Part shown: positions 22,873 through 34,789 of the stretch, one piece after another
How positions within the stretch are numbered: position 1 is the first letter of the stretch
Layout: the number at the start of each line of letters is the position of its first letter
Assembly (NCBI RefSeq): GCF_014898055.3
Contig: NW_023603184.1
Span: 116,674,615 to 116,738,614 of the forward strand
Length of the DNA: 64,000 nucleotides
From: Talpa occidentalis
Lineage: Eukaryota > Chordata > Mammalia > Eulipotyphla > Talpidae
Direction of reading: 5' to 3'
The notes under the pieces: generated by a model
What the model was told of the DNA's origin: nothing
Databases searched by the model: none
Seen by the model: the letters and a program-made list of their open reading frames with translations, nothing else
Program-made: the position numbers and the translations under genes

Positions 22873-25800
22873 TGACCCCCTGCTGAGACTAGAGGTAGCA
22901 CACAGAATCTGTGTGCTATGTTTTAGCTATTTTTACCCCACCTTGTATCATTAAGCCTTTTTTCCTTCTAGTGCAAATCTTGAACTTTCCTCATTAGTAT
23001 CACTAGTGCCCCATTGTTAGAGCTGATCTTTTCAGATCAGAATTTAAATAAGGGTGTGGAGGACCTGGAATTTCTAGCAAGCTCTCTATGTGATCCTTAT
23101 GAACATTAACAACTGACACTATTGCTTTAAGCAAATATTTAGCACGTTAAAGAAACAAAATGGCAAAATTGTCTCCAGTAATTCATGTTGATGAGTTGAA
23201 CTAAGCAGTTTTCCAGATGATAACAGGTGGCTGACTATGAAAAGATGGGGGATGGGGGCCAAGTTAATTAATTCCACAGAGATCTGGACCTGAGGTAACT
23301 TTACACCTCTGGATTTCAAAAGAGGCAGGGAAGAGGGGACAAAATTGAAGAGGAAGAGATGAGAAGGAAAAAAGCAAGACTGTGAGTTTGTGGTGTCTCC
23401 AAGGGAAAGAAAACAGATTTTAGTTTACCTAAAGAATCAAAGCTTTCCAGATCTCTCTCCTCCCACCTGCTGCCTCCCCTAGGGCTGCCTACCTCACCTG
23501 TTTGTTCCTTATTGCCTTCCAGCGGAAATGTGAGTATAGCTCAAAATTAAAAGAGCAATCATATCAGTGCTCCTGAGTCAGTGGTTGAAAAACACAGCCC
23601 AAAGAAAGATCTTTTTCTCTCCCGTATGATGATAAGGTGCTTAAATGTCAACATGATAAGAACAAGATAAAATAATAACAACAAGCAGACTGATGCACCC
23701 AAAAATGTCAGGCTGACAAGCGTGCTATCTAGTGAAATGTGTTAGCACATCTAGAGGCTGGGAGGGGCTTATAGAGTTTTCATTATACAATTTATTCTTT
23801 TAAAGTGCCAGACAGCCATGAAACATTTATCGCTGGTGGAGAACAGACTGGCTATCTGGAGCTTGCAGTCGCTGCACAGACACTGTGCACAGATAAACAC
23901 GTCTCATATTTCATCTACCTTTGTTCAGTGCTGCTTGGGGCATATCTTCTCCCCTGCCGCCCTCCTTGACAGCCGTGGAGGGCGGGACTCAGGCTGCTGG
24001 GCAGAGTTGTCTCTTCTGACTGATGCATCCCCGCCCACTATTCACCTTGGAAATTGCCCTCCTTTTTCAGGGCTCAGAGTAGACGAGGTAACTGAAGCCA
24101 TTTGGACCATTTTCCTACCCAGACCTTTCCTCCTCAAAGGAAAAACTTATGCTTAAGTCCATCCGGTATTGTTAATGAAATATAGTCATCTTGACAAAAA
24201 TGCAAAGAAATGTTCACCTTTGTGCAGTGGGCCTAATTTTACTACTAATAATGACATATTTGATTATACCATGTTAAATGGCAATTATTTTGAAAGTATT
24301 CCATATAGTGTACTTATAAATAAGTAATTACATTAATGATACTGTTAAAACCATAGTTTTCCCTGCAAGAGAAAGGAGATACAAATCTAAAATTGTTTTT
24401 AAAAATTTGTAGGTTACTTCTAATTCAGTTTGAACTTGAACTATTTGAATTTGATATGTCAAATATTCAGATATATGAGCTATGAATATGAATTCATGTT
24501 TTAAAATGCTTAAAAATTTAAACAGGTTTAAAAATTCAAAATGTTAAAGTATCCCAGTTCTAGCCAGTTATGATCCAGTAATACTGAGAATATCAGGACC
24601 CAAACTATGACCTCTGAGTGCTATTTTCTGGAGAGGTCATTGGTTCCAGTTACGGTGTGGTAACTGACAAATCAAGGTTATATCATCTTACTATGTTGGA
24701 AATCAAGAAAGCTGTCCACTGGCCAAAAGTGGGCAAATTGACCTTCAAAAAGAAAAATGTCAACTGAAAGAAACACATGAGTTACATAAATACCCTTGAA
24801 TTTCTAATGATACTCAAAAGAAAAAGCTAGAACAGTAAACTCATTTGTCACCATTGGAGTCTGTCTATCAAGGCCTTACCCTGAACATTAGCAACCGAAG
24901 GGAAAGAATTAAATCTTGATCTGCCTTTCCTATAAAAGCTTTATTTGCAAGTTATAGAATAGCCCTAGTTGGTGAGAGAAAGCTTTTCTGACAATATTCT
25001 TGCTAATAAATGGAGATGCAATGATAATAGCATTAGAAAAATCATCTAATGAATAAAGTATTTAGACAATAAACATTGATAGATGTTAAAACTAAGAAGC
25101 AAAATGTAAAGGTCACCCTACAACTTCACAAGGAGGAATCAGATATGTACCAATCGATCTGCATTGTTAATAGCAGGGCAAATAGATATGATGTACTTCC
25201 TGGTGTGATGTAATATGAAGTGCATAGGACTACCTGTATGTATGTCAGAATGTTAGCCTTGAATGTAATCAAGGCTTTCCATCTAACTTATAGGTTACAG
25301 AAATACAGGGAATGGGAAACAGGTAGGAAGAAATCAGCAAAATTGAATGTTATGGGACAGCTGATCCAGGCCCTTAAAAAAGTCACTACTTGAAAAAAGG
25401 GAGATGAAGGAGATGAACATGCCAGACAGAGATGTATCAACCTCAACAACAGCAGCAACAAAATTCCTGTATGTTAGTTAATTCTTTATTTTGAATTTGC
25501 ATATGTATTTCAGCAAAGGACCGTGGTTGGTTTGTTCACTAATATAGTGCTTCTGCTAACTGTGTGTGAAGAATGTAGCTGGTTGATGATTCCTGCAGCA
25601 TTTTCCAAATTCTCTGCCCTCCTCTTCCTACATCCACTGAAATCCAGAGGGGACAAGTTCATGAATCTAATGGCAAATAGAGTCATAAACAGACAAAAAT
25701 AGTTCTTATTCCAAATGGACTGTCTGAGGCAGTCATGGGTTCTTGGCAGTCTCAGAGTTGGATGCTATAATAAAAAAATCAGATAATTTTGTGACCAATA

Positions 25801-26370
25801 ATAACAGTTACATGTGCTGAGATAAAAGTAAGCAAACCCCATGCTCTGTTTCCGAAGGAAATCATTGCTGCATTGTGCAGGACTGTGCTGCGGGGGACTG
25901 AAAAGAAATTTCACCCAAACTGTGTGTAGAATATTAATAGTTGATTAGAGCTCCTTCTCCCTAAATATCGAATTTAGATAGCTCTAATGGGAACAGTGGC
26001 CCAAAATACAAACACCATTTAATCAGGACCCTCTGTTTAAAATTCAGAACACATTCCTATACATGTACATGAGTGTGTGTATCCAGTTTTGTTTAACTTA
26101 GAGTCATACTGTCAACATTTTTCTAGCTTAAAAAAATTTTAATTGGATGGGTTTCTTAATGAATAATAGCTAGATACTGAACAATTCCAAGTTAGTGGCA
26201 GAGATTAAATATCCTTAAAAGGGATATTAGAGATAATATAAACATAAGCGTGTAATAGGCTGTAATCTACCTAGATCAGTGCTTATTTCTACTACTATTT
26301 GTTTGTTGTTCACAGATTCCTTTGAGAATCTTACAAATATTCAGGATTCTCTTGAGTGAAAGATGTAAGC
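22873..26370. other. Long stretch without an assigned repeat or gene
   Basis: About 3.5 kb with no recognisable element. The 23815-24160 part is less AT-rich, has several CpGs and carries a 112-codon plus-strand frame with no known domain. Nothing supports it as an exon. Confidence 0.45.
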
Positions 26371-26379
26371 ATGTGAAAA

Positions 26380-26990
26380 ATTAGCCCATAATTTCAGAGG
26401 GTCCTGTCAACTTGCCTCCTGGAAAATGCATATTTTATTTTTCAAAGAAATCACAATATAGCTTCCATCCCTCATGGTCTTCTGGAATATGACTTGTTCT
26501 CCCATCAAGAGGTGAAGTCTAATTTTCCTCCTCTTGCATCTAGGAAGGCTTGAGTGCCTAATGGAAACAAAGCAATGAAGTAGAAGAAATATTCTGGGCT
26601 TTTAAAATTAGATCATAAGAAACCTTGCATTTTCCACCTGGGACTCACTCTTGGGTCAGGAGCCCTCCAAGCATAGCCACTATGTTGGGAGAATAGCAAA
26701 GTGCAAGTAGAGACCACATGGGGCCGTTCAGAAGGGCTCTTTGGGCTAAGTGCATAGTCAACAGGTAGCACCAGTTGCCAGCTGTGCAAAGGAGCCCTCT
26801 TGTTCACTCTGTGCAATGGAGCTCCAGCTGACTCAGCCCCAGCCAACATCTGGTGGCAGCTGCATGTTAGACTGCACACCTGAGCCCAGCTAACCCACAG
26901 AACCAAGAGTGACAATAACAAATTGTTGTTTTAAAACACTAAGTTTGGGGACAATTTGATATGCAGCAATAGATTACTGTAACATCCACT
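26380..26990 (+). mobile_element. Old ERVL/MaLR-type LTR, family unassigned
   Basis: The 3' end reads 'aataacaaattgttgtttta', 'aacactaagtttggggac' then 'gcagcaatagattactg', a classic mammalian LTR terminus. The 5' part has 'cccatcaagaggtgaagtct'. The minus-strand 102-codon frame at 26613-26921 lies wholly inside it and is spurious. Confidence 0.65.
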
Positions 26991-27037
26991 TACCTTTGCT
27001 GAAACACTGGTCTTAACCATTAAGAAAAGAAAATGAA

Positions 27038-27303
27038 GGGCCTCCCCTCTGGCGCAGCAGGTTGAGTGCGGTGCTGTGAAACTGTCTGTAGCCTCTGCAG
27101 TGAGGGTTCAATTCCTGTTCAGCCAGGGAGATTCCCACGTAGCGTGGAAGACCTCTCCTGTTTCGCCCACTGCTCCCCTCAGCAGCATATTTTGGTCGTC
27201 TACCTATTCTGCTCCCTGCTTTGTCTCTGGTAAATTCTCTCACCCTCCCGTGCTGGCCTGTACCCCAGCTCTTGTATAAAAATAAATAAATCGTTTTTTA
27301 AAA
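27038..27303 (+). mobile_element. tRNA-derived SINE, older subfamily
   Basis: Begins GGGCCTCCCCTCTGGCGC, carries the full body with 'cctctcctgtttcgcccact', and ends 'aaaataaataaatcg'. A degraded target duplication is suggested by 'agaaaatgaa' before and 'aggaaatgaa' after. Confidence 0.88.
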
Positions 27304-27368
27304 AAAAGAAGGATAAGGAAATGAAACTAATGAATTGTATTTAAAAATTCTTAGGCCAAACATCTTAC

Positions 27369-27371
<3 letters not shown>

Positions 27372-27419
<48 letters not shown>

Positions 27420-27434
27420 TGTGTGTGTATGTAT
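27372..27434. repeat. (TG)n microsatellite
   Basis: About 27 nearly uninterrupted TG units, with a single AGT break near 27418 and an ATGTATGT border. Confidence 0.97.
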
Positions 27435-27619
27435 CTTATATACAGATATCTTCCTTCCCAAGGTTTTTTTTTTTTAATCATTTGGACATGTTTTACATCA
27501 GAACATTGAGGGTATTTTGGTTTTTTACTTCCCTTACTAATCATTTTGAGTATAACTGGCTGTCAGAAAGGGTTTGACTGCCACAATCAGGTTTGCATAT
27601 GTATTTTAGATTTTAAACA

Positions 27620-27845
27620 TTTTTTTTTTATTGAGGTCACATTAGTTTATAACATACATAAGTTTTGGGGTACAACTTGTAATTTGTCATCTGTACACAT
27701 TACATTATGGTTATCACCAGAAGTCTAGTATCCATTCACTGCCATGCAGCTGGCCCCCTTAACACATTTAACCCTCTCCCTATCTCTGTCCCTTCTGGTA
27801 ACCACCATTCTGTTTTCAGAACCTAAGAGTCTGTTTTTACATTGT
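27620..27845 (-). mobile_element. Old L1 3' UTR fragment
   Basis: 'ttttattgaggtcacattag', 'tggttatcaccagaagtcta' and 'tggtaaccaccattctgttt' are the reversed L1 3' terminal landmarks. Confidence 0.75.
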
Positions 27846-28122
27846 GCAATTCTTGTTTAATGTCGGTTATTCTACAGTGCATTTAGATGATTCTCACACT
27901 GAATGTTGCAGAATGCAGCAAGATAGCTCTTCCCCTCATCCTCCTCCCTTCCTCTTTTCCCCTCCTGACCCTGTTCATATACATATAAAACCCACATATA
28001 TTTCTAACTTGTCATGTTATATGTGGTTGATATCTCAAATTCTAATATCCCCAACTAACTGCCTAACTTTCCCTGACTTGATTTTAATGCAGGTAACATG
28101 GAGGGAAAAAAAAAAAAAAAAC
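27846..28122. other. Unassigned stretch ending in an A-run
   Basis: Pyrimidine-rich DNA that ends in about 17 A residues (28106-28122). The A-run suggests a plus-strand retroinsertion, but I found no matching target duplication. Confidence 0.35.
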
Positions 28123-28380
28123 TTTTGAAAGAAATTGCTTTGATACTTTGACCCAGAAATTTCACCTTTAGGCATTTTTTACTCAAAAATCTACATGAGT
28201 GAGGGGCTTAATAAACTATGGTATTCCCATGCTGCAGAATACTATGCAACAGTGAAAATGAAAGAGAACTGCTCATATTAACATGGAAAGGCATTCAGGA
28301 TATACTGCTAACTAAAAAAAAGCAAATTGGCAAATGAAACATTTCAATAAAAAATTGTAAAACATATATATGTGAGTTTA
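28123..28380 (+). mobile_element. Old L1 ORF2 3'-end fragment
   Basis: 'tttgacccagaaatttcacc', 'aataaactatggtattccca' and 'gcagaatactatgcaacagt' follow the L1 ORF2 carboxy-terminal order. Several frame breaks. Confidence 0.75.
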
Positions 28381-28427
28381 CAAAAAAACTATAGTATTAT
28401 CTACTATGCTGTTAAGTCAGAAGAAGA

Positions 28428-28632
28428 AGATTTTGTGACCCATGAAAGTCATGTGAAATTCAAATGTCAGTATCCATACACAAAGTTTCATTGGAACAGG
28501 ACAGTTCATTTATTTACATATGGTCTATGACTGCTTTCAAGCTACAACAGCAGAGTCGTGACACTGTTTCCCACAAAACACAAAATACTGGTTAGCTAGT
28601 TCTTTATTGAAAAAGTTTGCTAGCCCTGGAGT
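28428..28632. mobile_element. hAT-Charlie-type DNA transposon remnant
   Basis: 'aagtttcattggaacaggac', 'ttatttacatatggtctatg', 'gctttcaagctacaacagca' and the right end 'aaaagtttgctagccctgg' match a common short mammalian hAT element whose end reads 'ggtcagcaaactttttct'. Confidence 0.75.
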
Positions 28633-28869
28633 TAACATGTACAAGTATCATCAGAAAAAATTCTTTAAAAAGCCTATGCTATTGTAAAGTGCCTTTATTA
28701 GTATCGTAGATTGCTTTATTGTTCTCAATTCTCTGCTGCTTTTGTGATGGGATTATACATCCATATCCTTGTGGGTGTGAAATTGCAGTATCTCTGAATA
28801 AAATAGACACATATGTACACTGCTGCCCCTGTGTCCTTAGGCTTGGTCTTTATATGCTTTGGCAAAGGA

Positions 28870-29120
28870 GTGTTAACAGATGTGATGTGAGTGAGGTTTT
28901 TAAATGCACTTGCAGAGTTCTTGAGTGTCTAGAGCCTGTGACGAGGTAGCAGCCATCTGTCTAGGTAACCAGTGGCCCTGAGTGAGAGACATGGCAGAAC
29001 AGACCTGAATTTGAAGCAGTCAGTGCAGCCAGTGCACAAATCCATGAGTGAGAAATGAATGTTTGCTGTTGAGAGTCACTGAGGTTTATGGGTTGTTTGT
29101 TATGCAAAAATATGACTAAT
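28870..29120 (+). mobile_element. 3' end of an old LTR, family unassigned
   Basis: 'gagtgagaaatgaatgtttg', 'ctgttgagagtcactgaggt' and 'gggttgtttgttatgcaaaa' match the terminal layout of MaLR/ERVL LTRs. The 5' boundary is not clear. Confidence 0.55.
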
Positions 29121-29611
29121 ACTGTAGGATCCATCATTCTTTAGTTACGGCCATGTTTGCATAGCCTCCTATGCTAATACATAGAAACTGGAAAATTCAT
29201 TTGATTTAGGAAGAACAGATATGGATTACCCCAGGTTACCAGTCAATGTAATAAATTTATATTACTTTATGAGTACCATTATACATTATAGAAAATTTAT
29301 CTTTTTTCACAGAATTATTCTAATGCCTTGAGATCACCTCTTCAGTGGACTTATTATCCAATATTAGGAGTGCCTCTTGGTTGCTGTTAAAATGAACGAA
29401 GTAAACTCCTATGACTCTCCATCCTGCCACTGCTCTAGTCTGACATGTGGTGTGATGTGCTTGGTGATTGTTTATATGCATTTCTGAAAGTGATTTCCAA
29501 GTTTTGAAATGGAAGTATATTTATATGTTACCTAACATTTACATAATCATTTGCTGTACTGAGTATTCTAAACTTATACAAATTTGGTGCTGTTTCCCCT
29601 AGATTTTTTGA
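29121..29611. other. Unassigned non-coding DNA
   Basis: No gene or confident repeat seen. Confidence 0.45.
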
Positions 29612-29626
29612 AAACTGGTTATATTA

Positions 29627-29903
29627 GGGCCTCCCTGGTGGCACAGCAAGTTGAGCACAGCGCTGTGAAGCTGTCCACAGCCTCTGCAGCACAGTTTCGA
29701 TTCCCAGCCGGCCAGGGAGATTCCCACATGGCGCGGCAGACCTCTCCTGTTGCGCCCGCTGCTCCTCTTAGCAGTGTATTTCGGTCTGTCTGCCTTTTCT
29801 GTTCCCCACTCTGTCTCTGGTGAATCCTCTCACCCTCCTGCGCCTCTGGCCTGTACCCCAGCTCTTGTGCAAAAATAAAAAAAAATCTTTAAAAAAAAAA
29901 ACC
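29627..29903 (+). mobile_element. tRNA-derived SINE, older subfamily
   Basis: Begins GGGCCTCCCTGGTGGCAC and ends 'aaaaataaaaaaaaatcttt' plus an A-run, so the terminator is retained. A 15-bp duplication with one mismatch flanks it (AAACTGGTTATATTA at 29612-29626; AAACTGCTTATATTA at 29904-29918). Confidence 0.93.
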
Positions 29904-29947
29904 AAACTGCTTATATTAGTGAAGGTGTATAATGCTCTTGAAGCAAG

Positions 29948-30185
29948 CTTTCTTAACAGTGCCACTATTGACATTTGGAATTAGATAATTCCTTGTCATG
30001 ACAACTGTCCTCTGCATTTTACTATTTTTAGCTGTATCCCTGATCTCTCTACACACTAGGTGCCAATGGAACAGCCCCAGAGCCCACTGCCCTCAACCTG
30101 CAGAGTTATTGACAATCAAAAATGTCTTTACACATTTTCGTATGTCTTCTGGGAGGCAGAATCACCCAGTTGAGATCCACTGCCT
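29948..30185 (-). mobile_element. MER20-like hAT DNA transposon
   Basis: 'ttcttaacagtgccactatt', 'gacatttggaattagataat', 'atccctgatctctctacaca', 'gacaatcaaaaatgtcttta' and 'gttgagatccactgcc' run in the order of the reversed MER20-type element. The family name is from memory. Confidence 0.75.
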
Positions 30186-30239
30186 TAATATATGAATTCT
30201 AAAGCAGTGGGTTTTCATACCTGGTTACATATTCTGATA

Positions 30240-30790
30240 ATCTAAGCATTTTTAACCTCTTATTTTGAAATACTTTCAAGACTAATGAAAAGTTAAATAA
30301 TAGCACAAAGAACCCTCAGGTATACTATTTGTTAATATTTTCCAGATGTACTTTTTCATTTTTTCCACATATTTGCATAGATACTTTCCCCCCCGAGTCA
30401 TTTGGGAACAGGTTGCAGAGGGGATCCCCTCACCCCTCAGTACTCACTGTGATGTTCCTGGACACAAGGTCATGCTTTTCACGTAATAACAAAATTAGGA
30501 AATTTAAGATTAATACAATACTACTGTTCAGTCCATATTCAAGTTTTGTCAATTATCCCCAAAAAAGACTTTTTTCCCACAGTCCAGGCTTCCATGAAAG
30601 ACACATACTGTATTTTGATGTCATTTTTCTTTAGTCTCCTTTCATCTAGAGCTGTACTCAGCCTTCTCGATTTGGATGTGTCCCATGTTTCCTAATGGTT
30701 ACATTAGGTTATGCAATTTGGGCAGGAATATCACAGGAACAATACTGTGAGTTTCCCATCAGGAACCACATCATTTAGGTCAGTCCCTTT
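30240..30790 (-). mobile_element. Old L1 3' UTR
   Basis: 'atactatttgttaatatttt', 'gtccatattcaagttttgtc', 'tgatgtcatttttctttagt', 'gatttggatgtgtcccatgt' and 'aatactgtgagtttcccatc' are reversed L1M 3' UTR segments in the right order. A 101-codon frame inside is spurious. Confidence 0.7.
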
Positions 30791-30825
30791 CTTGGTGACG
30801 TTAACACCAAACATTTGGTTAAGGT

Positions 30826-31275
30826 CATGTGTGAGTTTTCTAAGTCTACCATAACAAATTATTACACATTGGGTGGCTTAAAACAAAGGAAAATTTTCCT
30901 CTCAGGATCTGGAAGCCAGGAGTCTGGCATCAAGGTGCCATCTGCATCGTACTCCTGGGGGGTTCAAGGGAAATTCTTTTTTGTACCCTGTGGCATCTGG
31001 TGACTGTCGATATTCCTTGTGTCTCACTCCAGTCTTTATCTTCTGTCTTTCTTCACATGGCTTCTCCTCTTTCTTTGTCTTCTTTCTTTGATCTCTTCTG
31101 GGCACTTTTCATTGGAATTAGGGAAGGACTAATGCAGGATGATTTCACTTTGAGGTCCTTAATTTAATTATTTGCAAAGACCCCCTTTGCAAATAAGGTC
31201 ACATTCACAGATGCCAAGGATTAGACATGTATATATCCTTTGGGAACCACCATCCAAGCCAATACAGGTGACACC
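30826..31275 (-). mobile_element. MaLR-type LTR (MLT1-like)
   Basis: 'accataacaaattattacac', 'attgggtggcttaaaacaaa', 'gaagccaggagtctggcatc', 'aggtccttaatttaattatt', 'tgcaaagacccc' and 'aaataaggtcacattcacag' give a full reversed MLT1 layout. Confidence 0.82.
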
Positions 31276-31336
31276 TGCCAGACTTTTGCAATGTAAAGTT
31301 TCTATTTTCCCTTTGTCTTTAAAAAGAATTTATGGG

Positions 31337-31463
31337 GGGCCTCCCCTGGTGGCGCAGCAGTTGAGCGCTGGGTTGCGAGGCTCCCCACAGCCTCTGCAGC
31401 GCCAGTTCGATCCCTGGCCACCGGCGAGGATCACACCAAAAAAAAAAAAAAAAAAAAAAAAAG
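31337..31463 (+). mobile_element. Short poly(A)-tailed tRNA-derived SINE
   Basis: Begins GGGCCTCCCCTGGTGGCGC, has an intact A box and a B box (AGTTCGATCCC), and stops after 'ccaccggcgaggatcacacc' in about 25 A residues. That is only about 100 bp of body. A duplication GAATTTATGGG(G) flanks it (31326-31336 and 31464-31474). It shares its unusual 3' junction with the copy at 51690, so it is a short subfamily and not a chance truncation. Confidence 0.9.
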
Positions 31464-31853
31464 GAATTTATGGGGAGGTACATTGAGATTATATAAATAT
31501 TGATTTTTTTATTAGACTTGCACCCATTGGTCTTAGCATATACTGATGATTCTTTCCCAACTAGTGATTTTCTAATCCCATCATTTGGTCTATATTTATT
31601 ACTTGGTATTCTATTGTAAGAAATTTCCTGCCTGCCTTTCTCCAATTTTCCCTCCCTCCTAATCAATATAGACTTATTTTTCTTTTTGTTCAACAGGTTA
31701 TAGTTTATTATGGTTATTATTTTACTTGCATGTTCAAATTTTCCCAGTTGTGGCCAGCAAGAACCCTATGAAACAGGCTTTGTGTTCTTTGCACAATTCC
31801 CATCATTTCTGAAAAATTTTCTACTTTCTGGGACAATAAAATAGTCTAATCTC

Positions 31854-32199
31854 GGGCCTCCCCGTTGGCGCAGCGGTTGAGCGCTGGGTTGCGAAGCTGC
31901 CCGCGGCCTCTGCGGCGCCTGTTCGATCCCCGGCTGCTTCCCGGCCACTGGAGGAGGGTCCCACATGGCGCGCAGACCTCTCCTGCCGCCCGCTGCTCCC
32001 CTCAGCAGTGTACTTCGGTCTTTCTGCCTGTTCTGCTCCCTGCTCTGGCTCTGGTGAATTCTCTCACCCTCCCGTGCTTCTGACTGTACCCAGTGCATGG
32101 ATAAACAAAACAAACAAACAAACAAATAAAAGAAAGAAAGAAAACATGCCTCTATTAAAAAATAAATAAATATAAATAAATAAATAAATAAATAAATAA
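31854..32199 (+). mobile_element. tRNA-derived SINE, young subfamily, copy 2
   Basis: Begins GGGCCTCCCCGTTGGCGC. The body is nearly identical to the copy at 22238, followed by (AAAC)n(AAAG)n, ACATGCCTCTAT and an (AATA)n tail to 32199. A perfect 19-bp duplication AATAAAATAGTCTAATCTC flanks it (31835-31853 and 32200-32218), which marks a recent L1-driven insertion. Confidence 0.96.
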
Positions 32200-32363
32200 A
32201 ATAAAATAGTCTAATCTCATTCTTATATTTTCCTTACCCCAGTCCTTAGAATCAGCAATTTCACCAAGGATCCCTCATTTTTTTTTAGTAGGGAATAATA
32301 TTTAGGAACCAATATCTGAGTGTCTGCAAATTTTTTAAGTAAAAAACTTTGACCCCCATTTTA

Positions 32364-32627
32364 TTTTTCTATTTATGCATATAAGAACTGGGGTACAGGC
32401 CAGAGGTGTGGGGGCAGGGGTATGTGAGAGGATTCACTAGAGACAGAGTGAGGAGCAGAACAGGCAGATCCACTAAAATACACTGCTAAGGGGGGCAGTG
32501 AGCAAGACAGGAGAGATCTGCTGCACCATGTGGGTCAGCTCCCTGGCCATGAATTGAACTCATGCTGCAGTGGCTGGTGACAGCCTGATAGCACTGAGAC
32601 TTAACCCCCGCACCACCAGGGAGTTCC
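32364..32627 (-). mobile_element. tRNA-derived SINE, older subfamily
   Basis: Reversed SINE body from 'atttatgcatataagaactg' to 'caccaccagggagttcc'. Flanked by a diverged duplication TGACCCCCATTTTA (32350-32363) and TGATCCCCATTTT (32628-32640). Confidence 0.9.
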
Positions 32628-32640
32628 TGATCCCCATTTT

Positions 32641-33126
32641 AATAGAAAACTTTGAAGAAAAACTTTTTAAATAAAAAAAAAGAGCCCCATTTTCAGATAT
32701 TATAACTATCAAGGCCTGGGGTAGATCCCAGAAACGTGTGTGTGCATGTGTATGTATATAAAATTTCAGGTAGTTCTATTGCAGAGATGTGGGGGAACTA
32801 CTGCTCCAATGCATTTAAACCATGATTTAGTTTACATTATGTTTTTCAGAGCATATTATTTTTTATCTAAAGGGACTAACAATTGCCTCCTATCTTAATA
32901 ACTGAATACCACAAAACTAAGCAAGATAAAACATACAATATCTGAAAGAGTATACTAGGTTTTCAGACATCAGTAATAGGTGCCTAAGATAGGAAATGTG
33001 CTCCATAAATAAAATAATTTTTGATTATAAGATCAAGTCAGCTTGCATTCAAGTCTAGATATAATTACTCTCAATTTAAAAAGAAAGTGGAATTTTCACT
33101 TTTAAATTGCATTCCTCTGAATATAA
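32641..33126. other. Unassigned AT-rich DNA
   Basis: No feature recognised. Confidence 0.45.
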
Positions 33127-33131
33127 TCTCT

Positions 33132-33194
<63 letters not shown>
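33127..33194. repeat. (TC)n microsatellite
   Basis: About 33 TC units with one ATT interruption near 33135. A long polypyrimidine tract able to form triplex DNA. The serine-leucine repeat in the overlapping frame at 33021-33317 comes from this tract. Confidence 0.97.
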
Positions 33195-33197
<3 letters not shown>

Positions 33198-33550
33198 TAT
33201 GCAGACACAAAAAAGAATACACCATTTTATGAGAAGGGGTGCAGGGAACACAGGAGTTTTCATAATGGAATAAAAAAAACCATCTATTTCAATATCCTGC
33301 TTGACTATTTTCAATAATAGATAACTTGGAGAAGGAACAAAATTACTTCAGTGAAGCCAATTGTACTATTGGATAACTATATCACATTTTGGCATTGAAT
33401 GTGAAAAAGCATTTTTCTCGTATGAAATTTTGGGTTCATCTTTTTTTTATTTCTTAAAAAAATAGGACTGTTCTGGGAAACTAACATTTATATCTGCAGA
33501 AGAATTTCTTGTTCTCTCTGTAGATCATCATTATATGTGTAGCTACTGAT

Positions 33551-33588
33551 ACACACACACACAAACACACACACACAAACACACACAT
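33551..33588. repeat. (CA)n microsatellite, interrupted
   Basis: Three CA runs separated by two AAAC breaks. Confidence 0.95.
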
Positions 33589-33764
33589 ACTGAAATTTCA
33601 GGTCTATAACTTTACCTTAGTAAAAAGAAATACAATATATACCTCCTCTCTCAGATGGTAGCACTTTCACTCTCCCTGAAAATCACTAAGATAAATTAGA
33701 AGAAAATCTTCCACAAGAGTAAGAACTATAATCCTTGTTACTAACAAATAATAACTGTCATTTT

Positions 33765-33905
33765 GAGTATGTACTGGTAATTTTGCATATCCTCTCTATT
33801 TTATAAATAAAGCAAGTAAATTCAGAGAAATAACATAACTTGTCCAAGGTCAAATAGCTAGTAAATGACTAGGTAGGGATTCAATCCCAGTCAGCATAGG
33901 CTAGT
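33765..33905 (-). mobile_element. MIR SINE
   Basis: 'ctctctattttataaataaa', 'cataacttgtccaaggtcaa', 'atagctagtaaatgac' and 'gggattcaatcccagtcagc' are the reversed MIR core. Confidence 0.85.
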
Positions 33906-34785
33906 GTATGTTTAGTAACAAATGACCTACAAATCTCAGTAGCTTATTGTAGCAAATGTGTGGCCCACACTCCCTGTGCACTGGGGGCTGACTGTGGCTC
34001 TACTCAGTTTCCTCTTCCTTTTTGATCCTTTGCTGACAGTGAAGTCTTTAGAATAACGTCATGACTTGTAGTGGAGGGCAAAGCAAGTTTGGTGAACCAC
34101 ACACTGATCCCAAACATTTCTACCCAAGAGGAAGGAAAAAATGGCATCAGTGCAGTCATCTTTCTGTTGAGTAGCTCTACCACATGGTGGTATTAGACAT
34201 TAGTATTTTGCATTTCAATAGCCAGAGAAAGTTATACACAAGCGCTTCTGTGAGGTGGAGAAACATCATCCACCCTCAGGGAGGGCAGCAAATGTCTGTG
34301 AACAGTAACCAACCTACCACAGACTGGCATGCAGATGGCATAATTTAACCTTAGGTCAGTGTATTGGTCCCCTGGTCTCTGTGATGGGTCTACATTGGTT
34401 CATCCAGAATGAAGAAAGACTGTCTTCTATGATTGAGGGGAAGACTGACCTTGATCTTTGTTACCGTGCAGGTGCCTCTGCCCTATTTTATCACAAAGGA
34501 GAAAGAGTGACTTAAAGGTTGATTCATACAACAAAGTCAAGAGACTCTAGGCTCCTAATATTAGGGACTCTATAATCTCTGTAACAGTGTACTCTGAGGG
34601 TGCTCCAACTTCTGAACTTTCTGATGAAATATCCAAATAAATGTCCCCATGTTAAGCCAGTTGAGTAAGACCTTTTATTACTTCAGCTTCTAATTGATCA
34701 TATTAAAGCACAAGACATAGTGAAGTCCTAAAATGTCTTGAAGAGTTATGCATGTGTGTATATGTGTATCACATGTATTATGCTT
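33906..34785. other. Unassigned non-coding DNA
   Basis: The left part (33906-34340) has a MaLR-like look ('aacaaatgacctacaaatct', 'cagtagcttattgta') but could not be placed securely. Confidence 0.4.
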
Positions 34786-34789
34786 CAAT

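Noticed and set aside
27372..27434. CRISPR-like or other spaced repeat array
   Set aside because: It is a plain TG dinucleotide run. No array of repeats with unique spacers exists in the window.
33021..33317. Serine-leucine repeat protein
   Set aside because: It is the translation of the (TC)n microsatellite.
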